DNA of 64,000 nucleotides from Lentinula raphanica (Eukaryota; Basidiomycota; Agaricomycetes; Agaricales; Omphalotaceae). Location of the stretch: the NCBI GenBank assembly GCA_027919835.1, contig JANVFP010000029.1:496001-560000 (forward strand). The letters are read 5' to 3'. Both the position numbers and the translations under genes were made by a program. Positions 1 through 12,883 of this stretch are shown one piece after another. Under the pieces are notes generated by a model. The model was not told the DNA's origin, ran no database searches, and saw only the letters and a program-made list of their open reading frames with translations. Positions within the stretch are counted from its first letter, which is position 1. The number at the start of each line of letters is the position of its first letter.

Positions 1-3000
1 CCCCAACGTAATTCTGTGCCTCGCATCGATTTATCAAAGGCCGTTCAGCACACTAGCGCAAAGAAGAACAGGAAATCTATGAACAAATTACACAGTTCGT
101 CTGGTCATGGCAAACCTCTTGGCCTTCTTTCTCCTCCCTCCAGCCAAACAAATGTACTCCTTGGCGAACCAGATTCCAGACAAAACTCAGACCAAATTTC
201 TGAGTACGGAGTGCGCGAAAGGGATGAGGATGCTGCGAGGCTTTTGATCAGCCCACCTCCAGAGGAAGAGCTCATACTCAGCCGGAGATCTAGCTTCAAT
301 AGGTCATCTGTAAGTTCTTATGCTTGTGCTTTGTATGACGGACCACTGATGATCACAAATCTAGACATCTCATCTTCAGGATAACACGAATTCTACTGCT
401 CCACCATCTATTGCACTATATCCTAAACGCAAACGATCAATGGCTTCTACGCATCCTCACGTTGGTTCTTCACCCTCTGTCTTCCACGATGACCATACTA
501 GCTTCAGAACAAGTGCCACTGAGGCTCAGACTACGCCTAACCCTAAACCTCGCAAACAATCCAGGAAATTTAATCGCGCCCACGTGCGGACACATTCTAA
601 TGGGTCCGACGTTTCGATGGAGATCATCACTATTCGCTCACCTACTAGGTCAACCGGAGGGGGAACAGAAATCGACCGAGAACCTCTACTTGACCCTTCG
701 TATTTGGCGAACGAGGAAATCCAGGCTACACCTAGCCGCAAACGGAGGCAACCCAAATTGATGCGATCTCCTCATGTTTCTAATCCCAATGCCGATTACA
801 TTCCTCCCTCTTTGGTGGACTCCGATAACGAACCAGAGAACAACTGCCCGCCTTGGCCCTACACGAAGAAAGCGGCGCGATTAGGGCGACGTAGCCTAAC
901 CCCAGCCCTTATCCCTCCATATGAGCCACCCAACGTTGTGTTCACCCCTCCCCGGGAAGTTGTCGTTAGCCCTATAGCCTCGCCGACTAGGTCGAAGCAG
1001 AAACGCAAAGTTGCGAAAGTAAAGGGTCTTAAACTGAATATCAAGATCAAGAGCGAACCGCCTGATTTTGCCTACCTCAATGAGCCTATGCCGCCTGCGA
1101 GTCCTACCGATGATCCACTATTGTTGAGCGGCCCTCCTGAAGAAACTGGTGCACCTCACAGTCGCACTATGCGTGATGCGTCCGTGTCCGCAGATCTTGT
1201 CGAGAATAATATCATTCGCCCTGCCTCTCCACATAACGGAGAAAGTCTTCCTCCTTCCTCTCCTCCCCCTCCAGCCAGTTCTTCTCCTGTACAAGCCATC
1301 TTCAATTGGCCAAATGATGGGGTGGTGCACGACGATTGGTCGACCGACAGTATGGACAGCATGCAACCGTATGAACACGTAGAGGCTGAGAAAGCCCCGC
1401 AGCTTGGTTTAGACGACTTCCTCATAGCTCCAGCTGAATCCTGGAGCGACAATGATGATGATGTAAGTCAAGGCCATGTTTCCTGTAACACAAGTGCTGA
1501 TATGTTGCGCTCAAGGTCATACCGCGTACTCCTACTCGCAAGACTGATATTATTGACGAGGGCATTGGTGAATACACTGGCCATTGGCGTACGGCTCAAA
1601 TCCCTACGAAAGCAGATCCACCCAGTAGCGCCACGAGGTCTCGGATGGAAGAGTGGGGCAGACCGAAAAGCCCGTATCCCTACTCGCGACCGTCTTCAAG
1701 GGCCAGTGCTTTTCGCGCTGGTAGTCATAGTCCATCACCACCTCACTCTCTATCACGTCCAAGTCGTTCCGCTGAAGAGCAAGCCAAGAGTCCGTACCTG
1801 CACGATCACCAGACACCCCCGTCTTCTAAACCAGCTGAACAGCAAGCAGGAATTCTACCAGCGGCGAGGAAGACTTCGACCACTCTACAAGATGCCGAAA
1901 TTCAGTCAGATCACGATCAAGAGGAGGAAGGGCAAGAGGAGCAAGAAGTTCGAGCACTCAGCCTTCCGGGCGATGATGAAGACGATGACAGTGCAGATGA
2001 GGAGGAGGTTAGGCGCTTGAGTATAGAACCTTCTGAAATTGGCCGGGAAAATTTGCATGATCCCAGCCGGGATAGACGCTCAACTCTTCACGCGAAATTG
2101 TCGAGCGTTGTACCAGCAAGTATTTCTGACCATGTCCAACACACACCATCCACGTTCAATTCGCCCGCTCCATTCAGAGATCTCCCTTTCCTCAGCCGAA
2201 CTCCAGATACACGACCACGAAATGCGCGCGCCTCCGCATTAGAACGAGCCAAGGAACTTTTTGGAACCCGATTGAGTCCTGAAAAGCAATCCTTGGCTAA
2301 TAGTCGATTTTATAGCGACGAGATGGAACCTGAGGTGTCAACGACTGATCCCGACCAGCTGACCAACACCGCCGTTACCGTTGACGAAGAAGAGTTGCAA
2401 GTAGATTTAACAGAAGACGTCGATGAAGTCAGCGGAGACGAGTCTGACCCTATCAATGAAGATCCTGGATTGGTTCAAATTACTAGTTCAGACCCTAAAG
2501 CTGCTGCCAGAGCCGCTGCTATCTTGAAGCAGGTGAGTCAATCACCCCTAATCTGCAAAACAGGCTGACATTTCTCCAGCATGACTATGATTGCTTCACC
2601 AAGATCGTTCTGAAGCAACAACGTACTCGAGAGAAATCATCCAATGACAAACTCGAGCAGCTGAAACGAGACAACCGACGAAAGACGCTATCTAGCGCAG
2701 GAATCTCTAAATCTAAAACTCGCTTGACTCCGAGACGATCGCTGGGGACTGTCATAGGAGAATTCGTATATATGCCTGACAGTCCGGTTACAACACTAGG
2801 GGGACTTCTGGAGGAAGCCGAGCGGGAGGTTCAACTGGAGCAATCGAGATGCTCTACACCTCACGTTCCTAAGTCCCTCTCCCCAGAGAATACTCTGATG
2901 GATATGGAGCTTGGCGGACGTCCCTTATTTGATACACCTTTGCCCGCAAAGTACGCAGTTGTCCCTCAACAGAGGAGCGTCCTTACGCCAGAAGGAGAGC

Positions 3001-4193
3001 ACGTGGAAGCCGGTGACCAAGACTTGAACCATAGGACGTGGTCAAAAGAGGACTGGAAGCTTCTCGATGCATGTTTCACCGATGAAAGGATAGCTCTTGC
3101 ATCTGAATCGCCCTCTAACTCACATCTCTCCACTTTCAACGACGGAGAGGATGAGGTCCCTCTCGTGGAGGTCGACCTCGTTAACATCGATAACGTGGTT
3201 GAGAGATTCGTCATCGAGTTGGGTGGTAACGAAATTGTAGATCGCCGCGGTTGGTCAAGGTAAGATTATTCTTGAATTATGCAAACGAGCAGATGATATA
3301 TAACAATTGCGTCTAGAGAGAGTCTCCGTGGTAGAGCCAAAGCCATTCAGAAGAAGCAACGTTCGGGGCGAATCGCGCCTCCTACGACTCCTTATGGCTC
3401 TCGCGAGTCATCAGTAGCTATGGAAGTTCCCAACTTCACTCCCCTTCCCCGACGACCTTTCCCTCCTGCGAGGAAACCTATGCTGTTACCCCTTGCTGGA
3501 TCAGCTGCTCCGTTCAGTAACATCCCTGACGATGTAGTCGATGACCCTCGTCGACGAAAAATTCCCGCGACACTATTAGCCCCTAGATATTCGCATCTGC
3601 TGGATGAAGCAGTAGCGATCAGCCGAGAGATACCAACCGGGGAGAAACTTTCGGACTCTTCCGCAACTCATTGTGATGAGTCGAGTTCGATACTGGATAC
3701 CCCCACACAGCATCAACAGACTGGTTTCCGGCGTTTGTTCTCCTACCTCCCTAACTTCTTAAATTCTCCGGCTCCTACCACTCGTAAAGCAAGCGATTCC
3801 AAACCGGGTTTACCCCTACCTCCTGCTGAAATATTGGACAAACCACGAGGTCCGATTATCACTCCTGCGCGTGCGCCAGCCCCGAAAGTAAAAGCTCCGA
3901 AGGAATTAGTGAATTTACACCACCAGCCTGCCCCGGAAAAGAAGGCATCATCGATGATACCCAGGAGGATTCCACAGCGCCTAGTGAAATTGAATCAGAT
4001 TGGACTTCCCGAAGAACGAGAACATGTATCAAGGCCCAAGAGGAGAAGCAGCGGGGGTAGTGTCAAAGATCTCATCCTAACATTCGAGTCTTATGATGAC
4101 GGTCGTACCCCAGCAAGTGGCAAAGTGATACAAGATTGGAAGAAAGGTATTTCAGACGGCGGAAAGAGCAACAGACCGGTCTGGAAACCGTAG
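1..4193 (+). CDS. Large disordered fungal protein, 5' partial
   Basis: The reading frame is open from base 1 without an ATG, so the gene starts upstream of the window. I read five exons: 1-309, 380-1462, a third from about 1515, a fourth after the intron opening at 2532, and a last one ending in a stop at 4191-4193. Introns show GTAAGT/GTGAGT donors and CAG/TAG acceptors. The product exceeds 1,200 residues and is mostly low-complexity Ser/Pro with acidic and basic patches, including a KRKRSM-type basic cluster near base 430, which suggests a nuclear protein. Two islands look conserved: GEYTGHWRTAQIPTKADPP (near 1580) and TWSKEDWKLLDACFTDER (near 3040). The second is Trp-rich and Myb-like in look only. 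I do not recognise the family and assign no function. The gene structure is secure. Confidence 0.8.
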
Positions 4194-4534
4194 CTCATTG
4201 ACCCCAGGAATATGAACATGCCAAACTTCACGTATCTGATCTCTATATGTTACAATCGATCTTCTGGATATTTCCCAGTATATATATCTCATGTCCTACT
4301 TATGTACAGTCCTCTGCTAGGCAATATACGATGTACGAGAGCGAAAGGCACCCAATTTATGAAGATGTCCCGATAATGAGGGCGTTCAAACTGAGAAAGG
4401 ATAACATACGCAAAGAAAGAGAATTGAAGCTGAAGAGTGATATCGCTTTTAGCATAAGTGATATTGGTCTCGTAACTCGTTTGTACAACTTGTAGACTTG
4501 CATCATGGGAAGTCTCTGCAGCCTGTGCTTCAAC
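4194..4534. other. Intergenic, convergent 3' ends
   Basis: This spacer lies between the stop of the disordered-protein gene (+) and the stop of the sugar transporter (-). Short open frames here show no conserved content or splice logic. It probably holds the two 3' UTRs. Confidence 0.5.
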
Positions 4535-7411
4535 TTACTCGTCAAACTTTCCATGAGCTTCCATGGGAGGCTCATCCGTTATTAGGCCTATCCTCCTATG
4601 TATAGCATCCAACCGTTTCGCATCTTCCACTGCCAGATTGTGACCAGTTACACCAAATACCTCCTCCATCTCTTCCAAGGTTACACCTTTCGTTTCAGGC
4701 ACCTAGTAGGTTAAAGTAGTGAGTTTACTCTGACACACAACTCGGAAAATTTCTTACCAAAAACAGTATGAAAAATCCACCCATCAACGAAAACACCCCA
4801 AAAAAGACAAACGTCCCGAATCCCTGTCAAATCAGAGGTTTAGACTCGTAGCCATCGTTTCGGGAAATCGGAGAACACACCAGGTTAGCGATCATAGTGG
4901 GGGTAACTTGTCCGACTACAATCGTGTTAGATGGTCAACGTTTACTGGTATGTCATCCGAAGGACTTACCAATGAAGTTATTCATCCAGTTTGAGCTCGC
5001 AGCAATGGACAGACCCTTGCCACGAACGCTCAGGGGGAAGATCTCCGCGACGATCACCCAAGCGCACGGTCTAGGTAAGGAGAAGGGAAATGATGAGTGA
5101 GATGCCAATCGAAATCAGAACTCGACGTACCCCCAGCTGTAGCCAAAGGCTGTATTGCCCGAACCCACTGTTAATATCATGCAAACTTCGAGTTGGTGTT
5201 CCACTTACCCATAGCAAAGACCCAGACAAGAGCACATGCAGCCCAACCCGCCGCTTTGGGATTCCATGAGTATATCATCAGTTCTTGAAGAGCTCGACAG
5301 GATGCTCACCGACATGGCTAGCGAAGAAGGTAGACCTCAGTTCACTTCAAAGTTCTCAAGAGGTTATACAACTTCGATGACTTACCTTGCCCATGAGTTA
5401 TGGTACAATCCAGTCAACACGGCTATGATTAAATGGCAACTGATTTCGAGGAATCAGTGTGTAGCTTGATGATCCTCAATGAGTACGAGACTTACGCTCC
5501 CATCAAAAACGCACCAGAAACCAGCACTGGTTTCCGGCCAACCTGATCGACGTAGATTACCGCAGGAATGGTCGCCAGAAACATGCTAGGATGAGATACG
5601 ATTCGAAAGGGCTTCAGAATGTAATAAATCTTACAACGCACGCAATACCGACAACCCCAGTAGCGAGCAGATCAATAGTGGAAGTACCAGTGAGGCCAAG
5701 GTTTGCAAATATAGAAGGAGCGTAATACAAGATCGCATTGACGCCTGTCCATTGCTGGAAGAACATGGTCCTAGAGTTCAAACTTGTAAGAGGTGTTTTC
5801 AATCGTTCCTGGTCTTTTCATGAACGTACAAAGTTCCAACCATAATTCGTCGGAAAAGGGCTGCACAGGGCCGTTACACTACGTAAGTAAACATCATCTT
5901 GAGCTGCAACCTGAAGCTTACTTGGGGTTATTAAAAGACTCCAATATGAGTAAACGGAGAGCTTCACGTTGGATTTAAACGAGCCGTCCTGGTAGTCTGG
6001 AAATTTCACAGCAGATATCTCTTTTTCAAACAGATATTGCGCTTTGATTTCACTTCAAACGCATCGTCAGTACATCTCATTAGGAATGATAGACTCGTAT
6101 GATCTTACAGGAATTCTATCTGGACCAGCTCGCTATCGGAAGGAAGATCACGAGCTCTACTCAGCACCGCCAGAGCTTCGTCATCTCGGCCTTGGTTAAT
6201 GAGCCATCTGGCATATTAGAGAGACAAATTAGCTTCAGCCTTATGCTTGTGAATGCACTTACCTGGGGGAGAAAGGCATGAACAGAATCCCAGCTCCTAA
6301 AATCAGAGCTGGTACAAGCTGGAGGGCTAATGGAATCCTCCACGCTGCTTCTGATTGAGTAGAACCAGATCCACCAATGAAGTTCGTGCCATAGTCGATC
6401 CAGAATGAGACCATAATACCAAAAGTGATAGCAAGTTGTTGTAGGGCTACAAGACTTCCTCGAACCTCGGGTGGGGCGAGCTAGACTCGGGAAGAACATC
6501 ATATCGAATCAGCACAGGCAATAGGAGAGGTTGTATCAGAATGACGATACCTCGGCGTTATAGAGTGGTACAGCCATACTCAAAGACCCAACACCCATTC
6601 CAGTCACAAATCGTCCACCATAGATAGATTGGGGACCTTTGGCGGAGGTCTGAACGATGACGCCGATGCAGAATACAACCACAGCTTTGGATGATATCAA
6701 TATTTATCAACCTCGCTACGTACTTAGGATATTCATTGTTCAACTGACCTAGTTCGATAGTGTACTTTCGGGAAAGTTTGTCCGCGAAATAACCTGTTTC
6801 ATTGATATCGTCAATGGGATGTTCCTGACTTTGGTGGAAGGTAAAGTTCAGCGATGACCATGGGCTTACCGGTTATCAGGACACCGAACCATGCTCCAAG
6901 TTCCAGAATCGACACGAACCAGCCTTTCTTGTTAGAGTCGTTCACCACCGAGGCCATCCTATGTGGGTTCAGTTTCCAAACGAATCAAGATCTAGAGTCA
7001 TCTGTGACCTCGTATCAAAATTGTTCATGCTATGGGTGTGATGTCAGAGTATATGTATGTGTATTCTAACTTATTTGTGAAAACTTACCCAAGTACTCCA
7101 GAAAAAACCCCTTGGTTATAGCCTGGCGACAGAGATTAGCATCCTCATCTTAGTGTGTGGGCCGAACCAGACCATAAAGTCTGTGAATTTGTTGGTGAGT
7201 AAGTACCTGGCGAAATGGTGGTCGAACTTACAGCCCTCCAAGAGAAGCAAAGACTGCTATCGCGAAGACTCTACGATTCCGTACGAGCCCTTTCTATTAG
7301 AGAAAGGTTCAGCAAGTACAGTCAAGGATGAATCTTTCTCGCACTCACCCATCCGGATTCGCCTGCGAGAACTCTTCGACGAGAAGCATTGAGTACAGTT
7401 CCTCCAGCCAT
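4535..7411 (-). CDS. MFS sugar (hexose) transporter
   Basis: This is a 12-TM sugar porter of the major facilitator superfamily, importing hexoses across the plasma membrane by proton symport or facilitated diffusion. Reading the minus strand, exons give in order: an N-terminal leader, a first TM with [15 protein letters not shown], a TM5-6 region with [15 protein letters not shown], the sugar-porter signature [19 protein letters not shown], the [11 protein letters not shown] loop, and the closing [16 protein letters not shown] motif. The start is ATG 7409-7411 because the upstream frame is stopped by a TAG with no other ATG between. The stop is TAA at 4535-4537. The gene is split by many short introns, so no single long ORF shows it. 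Substrate specificity cannot be read from sequence. Family assignment is firm. Confidence 0.9.
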
Positions 7412-7951
7412 AGTAGTAGTAGGAGCGAGGGCAGCAATGATACTATCTCTGCGTTCCAGCTATTTGAGAGAGGTCCTAGATGGGGTCAGCAGATGCTTGT
7501 GGTGTGTATACCCGTGTCATAGTTATTTTTGCGGTCCGTGTGCATTCCCGCCCATGTTCCTTCAATGAAAGAGAATTGAGATAAGGGTGTCGTTGCTGGA
7601 GCGGCAATAGTCTGAATAGAGAATGGAAAATAGAGACCGGGATGCCGATAGGTACGGGCAACATGAAGGAAAGGAAAGGCATTTCCTGCGAAACCATTTC
7701 TGTCTCAGGCCCAACGGGAACATAGAGCATAGAATGCGTCGTCCCGGCTTCCCTCCTCCAGCATTCAGATGAGGGAGAACCTATTAGTAGTATTACAGAC
7801 CAAGACCAGATCGAGTTCAGTGTTCGCGGCTCGGTTTCATCAGGCTATACATATGAAGACTCATGAACCATGGCCTCATTTTTCGACGTTAACTTCATGC
7901 AGCCACCTTTCTGCTAGTGCATTGAGCAGTCTAAGCTCTACCTATAAGTAC
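7412..7951. other. Upstream region of the sugar transporter
   Basis: These 540 bp hold the presumed transporter promoter and 5' UTR. Frames here are short and unsupported, and I see no conserved protein or RNA gene. Confidence 0.4.
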
Positions 7952-8420
7952 CTACCTCCGTCCGCCATAGGAAATTCCAGCTATGAGTCTTGAAGTATGA
8001 CTATCCAGGATGTAATCTTGAGCGATCCCGGGGTGCCAGGTAGTGGAGCCATCAGAAACGATGAAGGTGTTTTCCTTCACCTCTAATACCCCAAGGGCCG
8101 CGGGTAAGGCTGCAGCCATAGTCAAAGCCGAGCGAACTGCAAAAGATGCTGCGAAAAGATGTCGCTGAACGGCGAGAAATTCTTGATTCTCGAAGATTGT
8201 GTCACGGCAGGTCGCGGCCAGCAAGTGGTTGATGTGCGGAGTCAAAGGAAGTGCTCCGGAGTGCTCGCCAAGCCTTCACACGTAGCGCGTAACGAGTGAC
8301 TTCTAGGAGAGCGCTGTAGCTTACGATCTGGACGGTCTGGTATAGAACGAACTTCAACGAGAGTGGCGTTGAGAATGAGCAGACCGGAAATCGGCCCGGA
8401 AATGCCGGTAGGCTGTGATG
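7952..8420 (-). pseudogene. Unassigned coding-like segment, possible gene remnant
   Basis: On the minus strand two stretches have coding-like composition. The first (about 8420-8330) reads ISGPISGLLILNATLVEVRS and ends near a good donor, GTAAGC. The second (8245-7952) reads LLAATCRDTIFENQEFLAVQ and later SRLIAGISYGGR, ending at a GTAGGT donor. The obvious join between them falls out of frame or meets a stop, there is no clear start codon, and no continuation is visible downstream. I cannot name the family. The best reading is a decayed gene or a real gene with an exon I could not find. Low confidence. Confidence 0.3.
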
Positions 8421-8545
8421 ATTGTCAGTTGATGTCAGCGCTGCACAGCTCCTGGTACCATCGTAGCACCGATTAACGACCTCTCTTTCTCTTGAACTCT
8501 CATCAACTCACGCCTTTTGCTTACTGTTAACCACCTCTGCAAATT

Positions 8546-10930
8546 ATGTATCCCGGTCAACACCACCACCAACAACATAGTGGCACGCCTGGGTAGCTTC
8601 ACCACTCTTTTGATGTTAACTTTGATAGAATCTCAACGAATTTTTCCAGATTCCCTACTCCGTAATTCGCAACCTTGCTCCCTTCAAGTTGACTCCCTCA
8701 CGTACTTCATTCACAGGAATCGAGGGTTCGAGTCAGGCTATAATCCTCCTCCAGGACCTCCTCCCCATGGGTGCGCTCTCATTCAGTCTATTGAGCTCAA
8801 GATTATTCACTGTCAAACAGATATGGACCACCTCCTGGCGCTCCTCCCTATGGATACGCGCCTCCACCAGGCCCTCCTGGGTATCAATTATCTAACACGA
8901 ACTGCATTCAGACCGTTCTCATATTATCATCCAGATACGGCCCTCCTCCTGGCCCTCCGCCTGTGCAACATAACTCTTACCCGGGACATCAATCCCATCA
9001 TCAACAGAGTGGATACCCTGGTCAACAATATGGTCAACAACATCGTCAGCAGTATGCTCCTCCATGTATGTCATACTCTCCTCCTCATGATTCCTCTTGA
9101 TTCACTGGTTACTAGCTGGACCGCCTCCCATGCCTCCGCAACAACAACAATACTATGGACCTCAGGTTGGAGGTCCTGGTGGTCAGCCTCAGCAGCCATA
9201 TTTTCAATATTCTCAGTGTAATGGCAGGAAAAAGGCTTTATGTGTACGTTCTATGTTCTGCGTGACAGTGTCGGTCTAACTGACAATGTCATTTTCTTTA
9301 GATCGGCATAAATTATTTCAATACCAGTAGTGAGTTGCGAGGATGCATAAACGACGCTCAGAACATGCAACGGTTCTTGTGTAGTATGCTTTCTGCTCTT
9401 TTATTCTTGTTCTTGCGCCTGAAGTTTTCCGCCAGCACATTTCGGCTACAAGCAAGAAGATATCGTCATGCTTACTGACGACTCCCGAAACTCCCGACAG
9501 ATCCCAACGCGGGCCAATATTGTTCGTGAATACTCAGTTTTACACGACATTATCTAAGTCTGACATTCTGATCAAGCTTCAAGCTATGCAATGGCTTGTC
9601 AATAATGCACAACCGAATGATTCTCTCTTCTTCCATTGTGGGTATGCTTCAAAGCTTTGCGAAGTCCTTGATATCAACTTGCCTGTCCAGATTCTGGACA
9701 CGGAGGACAGACAAAAGATCTCGATGGAGACGAGGCAGACGGCTATGACGAAGGTCAGCCAATTGTCATCTGACGTGTTTTAATATTCACGCATCCACCT
9801 TTCACAGTAATCTACCCTGTGAGTACTCAAGGCGCTTGACAGGTCTCTGAGTATTAATTATGGCCAAAGGTCGACCATGAGCAAGCCGGTCATATCGTTG
9901 ACGACGTAAGAAACTCTCAATCTAACTCATTGGATTGAGCTTACTTGTATGATCAGTTGATGCATGACATCCTTGTCAAATCATTGCCACCAGGTTGTCG
10001 TATCACTGCCATCTTCGATGTTTGTATTCGATCCCTTTCTGCACATCTTTAGCCTGACGAATTACTACAGTCATGTCACTCGGGTTCCGTGCTTGGCCAG
10101 TCTTCATTTCTTCCACTATTGACCATGTTTTTACTGATGCTTACTTAGACCTCCCATACATGTATTCCACCGAAGGAAAGATCAAAGAACCTAATCTTGC
10201 AGCCGAAGCTGGTCAAGGACTTTTGAGTGCTGTCACCTCTTACGCCAGGGGAGACATGGGTGGAGTGTTCAAGTCTGCAATGGGAATAGTCAAAGTTGCC
10301 TCTGGGAACACTAAAAAGACGGAGGAATATGCTCGTCGCACGAAGACGAGTGCTGCCGATGCGGTACGCCTTTTATAGCAGCTACAATGATCCAAAGACT
10401 GAACGCGGTTTCTTGCTTGCAGATATCGTGGAGTGGGTGCAAAGTATGTTCTTAGAACCGTTGACAGTGGAGCCAGCGTTGTTGACAGTTATGTCAGGAC
10501 TCTCAAACCTCCGCTGATGCTGTTGAGGCTGGCACTGCTACCGGTGCTATGAGCTACGTAAGTCGTCAATACTAGTATTGTTATCCATCTCACCAGGATA
10601 CTCATACTTAGGCTTTCATCACTGCTCTGAGTACGATTACTGCACGGATCCTTTCTGCTCATCATTCTCTGACTTTTGCAATTTATCCAGGTCAAAATCC
10701 CCAGCAAAGTTATCAGATGTTACTGACAAACATTCGAGAGATTCTAAGGACGAAGTATAGTCAGAAACCTCAGGTACGCCGAATGACATTTCGTTCTCCT
10801 GCTGCTGACCTTACCTTGTTTCAACAGCTTTCCGCTTCTCATCCCATCGTACGTCTAGTATTCCATTCTTATCCAACAACTGCATGCTGATCAGAGTGTT
10901 CAGGATACTAATCTGATGTTCATCTGTTAA
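8546..10930 (+). CDS. MCA1: Type I metacaspase
   Basis: A caspase-fold cysteine protease (clan CD, family C14B) that cleaves after Arg/Lys in a calcium-dependent way and acts in stress responses, protein quality control and programmed death. The N-terminus, from ATG 8546, is a Pro/Gln/Gly/Tyr-rich prodomain (QQHSGTPG, YGPPPGPPPVQHNSYPG, PPQQQQYYGPQ) spread over several small exons. The catalytic domain follows: IGINYFNTSSELRGCINDAQ, then the catalytic His in FFHYSGHGGQ (formed across an intron near 9640-9706), then the catalytic Cys in IFDSCHSGSVLDLPY (Asp-Ser junction at 10070). Further exons give the linker and C-terminal part, ending at TAA 10928-10930. About a dozen introns were inferred. 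One of them, 10096-10148, must use a GC-AG pair to keep frame. Assignment is very secure. Confidence 0.95.
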
Positions 10931-11315
10931 TGGAAAATGACTGACTCCGATACTGTATCCGTATATATGTCGTACCAAAGCCTGTACTTCGTTGTACCTC
11001 GTTGTATCCGGACAATTGATTCTCAAACTGTACTACTAACGTACCCCAGTGAGGTCCAACACCTTGCTTGCTCCTGAGAGTTACTTCTCGTTTTGTACCC
11101 GGACAATTGATTCTCGAACTGTGCTAAAAGAGTAAACTTCAGACCTTCCTCTGATATCTCGGGTGTGTTTGTGCTGACGTCATGCCTTCCTTCATTCATT
11201 ACTTCAAACTACAATCGGGACACTGCACCGACCTGACATCCGGAATTGACATTCCCCCTAGCTTCATCCCCTTATAATCCAGGTGGCCACCTTCACCTTC
11301 ATTCTTTCATTTTCC
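10931..11315. other. Intergenic region with a duplicated 34-bp motif
   Basis: This spacer lies between the metacaspase and the metallophosphatase gene and holds the latter's promoter. A TTATAA-like sequence lies at about 11273, some 40 bp before the ATG. It also holds two copies of an imperfect repeat, listed separately. Confidence 0.5.
11002..11126. repeat. Imperfect direct repeat, two copies
   Basis: The core CCGGACAATTGATTCTC occurs at about 11008-11024 and again at about 11099-11115. Each is preceded by TTGTAYC and followed by RAACTGTRCTA. The copies (about 11002-11036 and 11093-11126) differ at a few positions and are about 91 bp apart. They lie just after the metacaspase stop and upstream of the next gene. 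No protein is encoded there. Confidence 0.7.
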
Positions 11316-12883
11316 ATGCAATCCCCTAGACTGATGCTGGCTTACTCCGCTCTGAGCATCTCCATTCTTTATCTCCTCTACAACTGGGCTAGTAGAAGTT
11401 CAGGTACCTGGTTGTCCTCACATCGTAAGCGCCAGCTGGTTCATGTTCCCTCTCAAGAAACTGAGAGCCTTGCTCAGGTCCTCCAGATTTTAGTCGCTAC
11501 GTTTCCTTAGATTCGCTCTCTGTTGAGCAATTTCCTCTCGGCAAGTGCCTATATTCAATTTATGAAGTGCAAGTTTCGTGACTGGCTACACAGACGATGT
11601 AGACAAACGCGTTATCATCGTGGGCGATATCCATGGGATGTTCGACGAATTTCAGTGCGTGTCGATGATCTATCATTCTTTCACGATACTCATCGTTCCA
11701 AATGTACAGGTCTCTCCTTGCTAAAGTGTCATACAATCCGGTTTCTGATACCCTCATCAGTGTCGGCGACATAGTGGCCAAGGGCCCTCATGCTGGCTCC
11801 ATGAGTGTCCTAAATTTCATGGCCGCTCACAACATCACAGCCGTGCGAGGAAATCACGACCAGAAAGTCATCGAATGGCGAACATGGCTCGAATGGATCC
11901 ATACTCTCCCCGGTGGCAGCGATTGGCTTGTGCACGTCCAAGAAAGATGGGACAAGGCCCAGGAACATGGCGCGGATGACGTGGAAGAATGGGTAGAAGA
12001 ACAAGTGCGGCATGACAAGAAGCACAGCAAGTGGTGGAAGAGAATCCCTGAGGGATGGCAGTTGTTCGGAGATCACTATAGAATTGCTGAGGAGATGACG
12101 CATGAGCAGTACCTGTACATGGTTCAAAGACCGGTACGGTTACATGTACCGCATGCGCATACGTTCATTGTCCATGCCGGGGTTTTGGCTTCGGATCCAA
12201 ACTACAAGCCCGGAAATAAGCGACAGCCGTTATCGCATATTCCGACGTTATACGAGCCTTATGCGGACCAAGAACGCACTTCGATTCTCCGGAGGTTACA
12301 GGAGTTAGCGATATTGAAGGAGGTGCCGCAGAATCTGATCCCTTGGGTTACTCTTAACATGAGAGGAGTCCTTGACGATAACACTGTGACAAGGTAAAGT
12401 ACATAATCAACTCTTTCTAACTACATTTGATGTTCAACGATCTTTCGAGTAGGAAGAAAGACGGGACCCCTTGGGCAGAGCTATATAAGAAAGATATGAA
12501 GCGCTGTGCGGGGTTCGAGTCAAAGGACCTGAAGAAGAAGAAGAAAGGTAGCCTTCCATGTCACCCAGCGACTGTCGTTTACGGTCACGCCGCAAGTCGG
12601 GGCCTCGATATCAACCGCTGGACTTTCGGTTTGGATTCAGGCTGTGTGCGTATGACCTTGTACTTTCTAAAGAAGTTGAAATCGATGCGAACTCATCACT
12701 CTCCAGGTATACAACCGACGTATGACGGCCCTTGTGCTTGGTGCAAAGGTAGCTCGGGACTCGTCCGACACTATAGAAGACGAATTCGACGGAGAAGCTG
12801 TCGATATAGATGGGAATATCATAAGCTCTAGACCAAAGTTTGGAGACAAGGGCCATGGAAGAATTTACAGCGTTTCCTGTTAG
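11316..12883 (+). CDS. Ppn2-like metallophosphatase (predicted endopolyphosphatase)
   Basis: A calcineurin-like (PPP superfamily) metallophosphatase with an N-terminal membrane anchor. The start ATG 11316 gives a hydrophobic segment at residues 7-22 (LMLAYSALSISILYLLYNW). Metal-binding motifs follow in order: VIIVGDIHG (near 11610), SVGDIVAKGP (near 11760), ITAVRGNHD (near 11835), FIVHAG (near 12165), and VYGHAASRG with FGLDSGC near the end. The stop is TAG 12881-12883 after a short intron at the SGC codons. The layout (TM anchor, GDIHG, GDIVAKGP, GNHD, LDSGCVY) matches the yeast vacuolar zinc-dependent endopolyphosphatase Ppn2. Substrate is inferred from that resemblance only. The splice near 11555-11580 would need an unusually short intron (about 29 bp) and is uncertain. 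Confidence 0.8.

Noticed and set aside
8517..9221. 234-codon frame over the metacaspase prodomain
   Set aside because: It runs in a different frame from the spliced prodomain exons, whose P/Q/G/Y-rich reading is continuous with the catalytic domain.
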